From positions 1-64,000 of the forward strand of contig NZ_RKMH01000016.1 of the NCBI RefSeq assembly GCF_003797185.1: 64,000 nucleotides of DNA, given 5' to 3'. Below are positions 63,581 to 64,000 of the stretch, one piece after another. Position 1 is the stretch's first letter; every line of letters begins with the position of its first letter. The notes under the pieces are model-generated. The model was given only the letters and a program-made list of their open reading frames with translations. It was not told the DNA's origin and ran no database searches. A program made the translations under genes and the position numbers. This stretch comes from Gordonia oryzae (GTDB lineage Bacteria > Actinomycetota > Actinomycetes > Mycobacteriales > Mycobacteriaceae).

Positions 63581-64000
63581 TCAGCGGGCGCGGCGGGCGA
63601 GGCGCTCGGAGTCGGCGATCAGCACGCTCTTGCCCTCCAGGCGGAGCCATCCGCGCTGGGCGAAGTCGGCGAGCGCCTTGTTGACGGTCTCGCGCGAGGC
63701 CCCGACGAGCTGGGCTATCTCTTCCTGTGTGAGGTCGTGGGTGACGCGCAGCGATCCGCCCTCCTGGGTGCCGAAGCGTTGAGCCAGCTGCAACAGCTGC
63801 TTGGCCACACGTCCGGGCACGTCGGTGAAGATCAGGTCGGCGAGGTTGTTGTTGGTACGGCGTAGACGTCGGGCCAACACGCGCAGGAGCTGTTCGGCGA
63901 TCTCCGGGCGGTCCTTGATCCAGGCGCGCAGCGCATCCCGATCCATGGAGACCGCACGGACCTCGGTCACCGTGGTCGCCGAGCTGGTCCGGGGACCTGG
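63581..64000 (-). CDS. crp: CRP-family transcription factor, C-terminal part (partial)
   Basis: The visible 139 residues run off the right edge, so the N-terminal part of the cAMP-binding domain is missing. The visible part has the end of the nucleotide-binding domain ([18 protein letters not shown]), the long dimer helix ([20 protein letters not shown]) and the HTH with [20 protein letters not shown] followed by [11 protein letters not shown]. Position matches Rv3676 (crp) of M. tuberculosis, a cAMP-responsive global regulator related to GlxR of Corynebacterium. Two CRP-like sites occur in this window (upstream of gntK and in the ponA2-whiB4 gap). Confidence 0.93.
   Translation of the reverse strand, partial: PGPRTSSATTVTEVRAVSMDRDALRAWIKDRPEIAEQLLRVLARRLRRTNNNLADLIFTDVPGRVAKQLLQLAQRFGTQEGGSLRVTHDLTQEEIAQLVGASRETVNKALADFAQRGWLRLEGKSVLIADSERLARRAR

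Overview
The window is high-GC actinobacterial DNA, almost certainly from the mycolic-acid-producing order Mycobacteriales; a Gordonia-like genus fits, but the sequence alone does not fix the genus. Three things point there. First, the right end (about 53.9-64 kb) keeps the gene order of the Mycobacterium tuberculosis segment Rv3683-Rv3676: metallophosphoesterase, ponA2, whiB4, two ArsA-like ATPases, a short DUF4177 protein, a RidA protein, a metallo-beta-lactamase-fold protein and crp. Second, leuA, lysC and asd, clustered in M. tuberculosis as Rv3710-Rv3708c, are all present. Third, there is a fused HadA/HadB dehydratase of the mycolic-acid FAS-II type.

Layout. 0.4-9 kb: small soluble and membrane proteins, an ATP-grasp protein beside guanine deaminase, and a SHOCT/DUF6325/SHOCT/DUF2252 group. 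9-11 kb: leuA with a Leu-rich leader peptide and attenuator-like hairpin. 11-32 kb: an accessory block lying between the divergent leuA and lysC. Its core (12.96-27.67 kb) encodes three translationally coupled PapA-type acyltransferases, a family 2 glycosyltransferase, a GT1 glycosyltransferase, two paralogous HxxxD acyltransferase-like proteins, a DrrAB-like ABC exporter and a SARP/AfsR-type regulator. There is no PKS, NRPS or acyl-CoA ligase in the window. I read this as a locus for making and exporting an acylated glycolipid of unknown structure. It is followed by a nitroreductase, a TetR/MFS drug-efflux pair with a palindromic operator and a PIG-V-like membrane protein.

32-43 kb: lysC (with an internal beta-subunit start), asd, hadAB, a gluconate module (GntR, gntK, gntP) with a CRP-like site, a secreted lipase, a secreted unknown protein, and an amidohydrolase coupled to a 2-oxoglutarate oxygenase. 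45-53 kb: Ohr, an M20 peptidase, a lipocalin, and a tRNA-Pro(CGG) whose 3' end is duplicated 968 bp away around a wrecked integrase, the scar of an integrated element. 53-64 kb: the conserved ponA2-crp region, with a decayed TSUP permease inside it.

Gene decay is visible in three places: 48.5-49.1 kb, the integrase, and the TSUP gene. No CRISPR array, rRNA gene or intact insertion sequence was seen.
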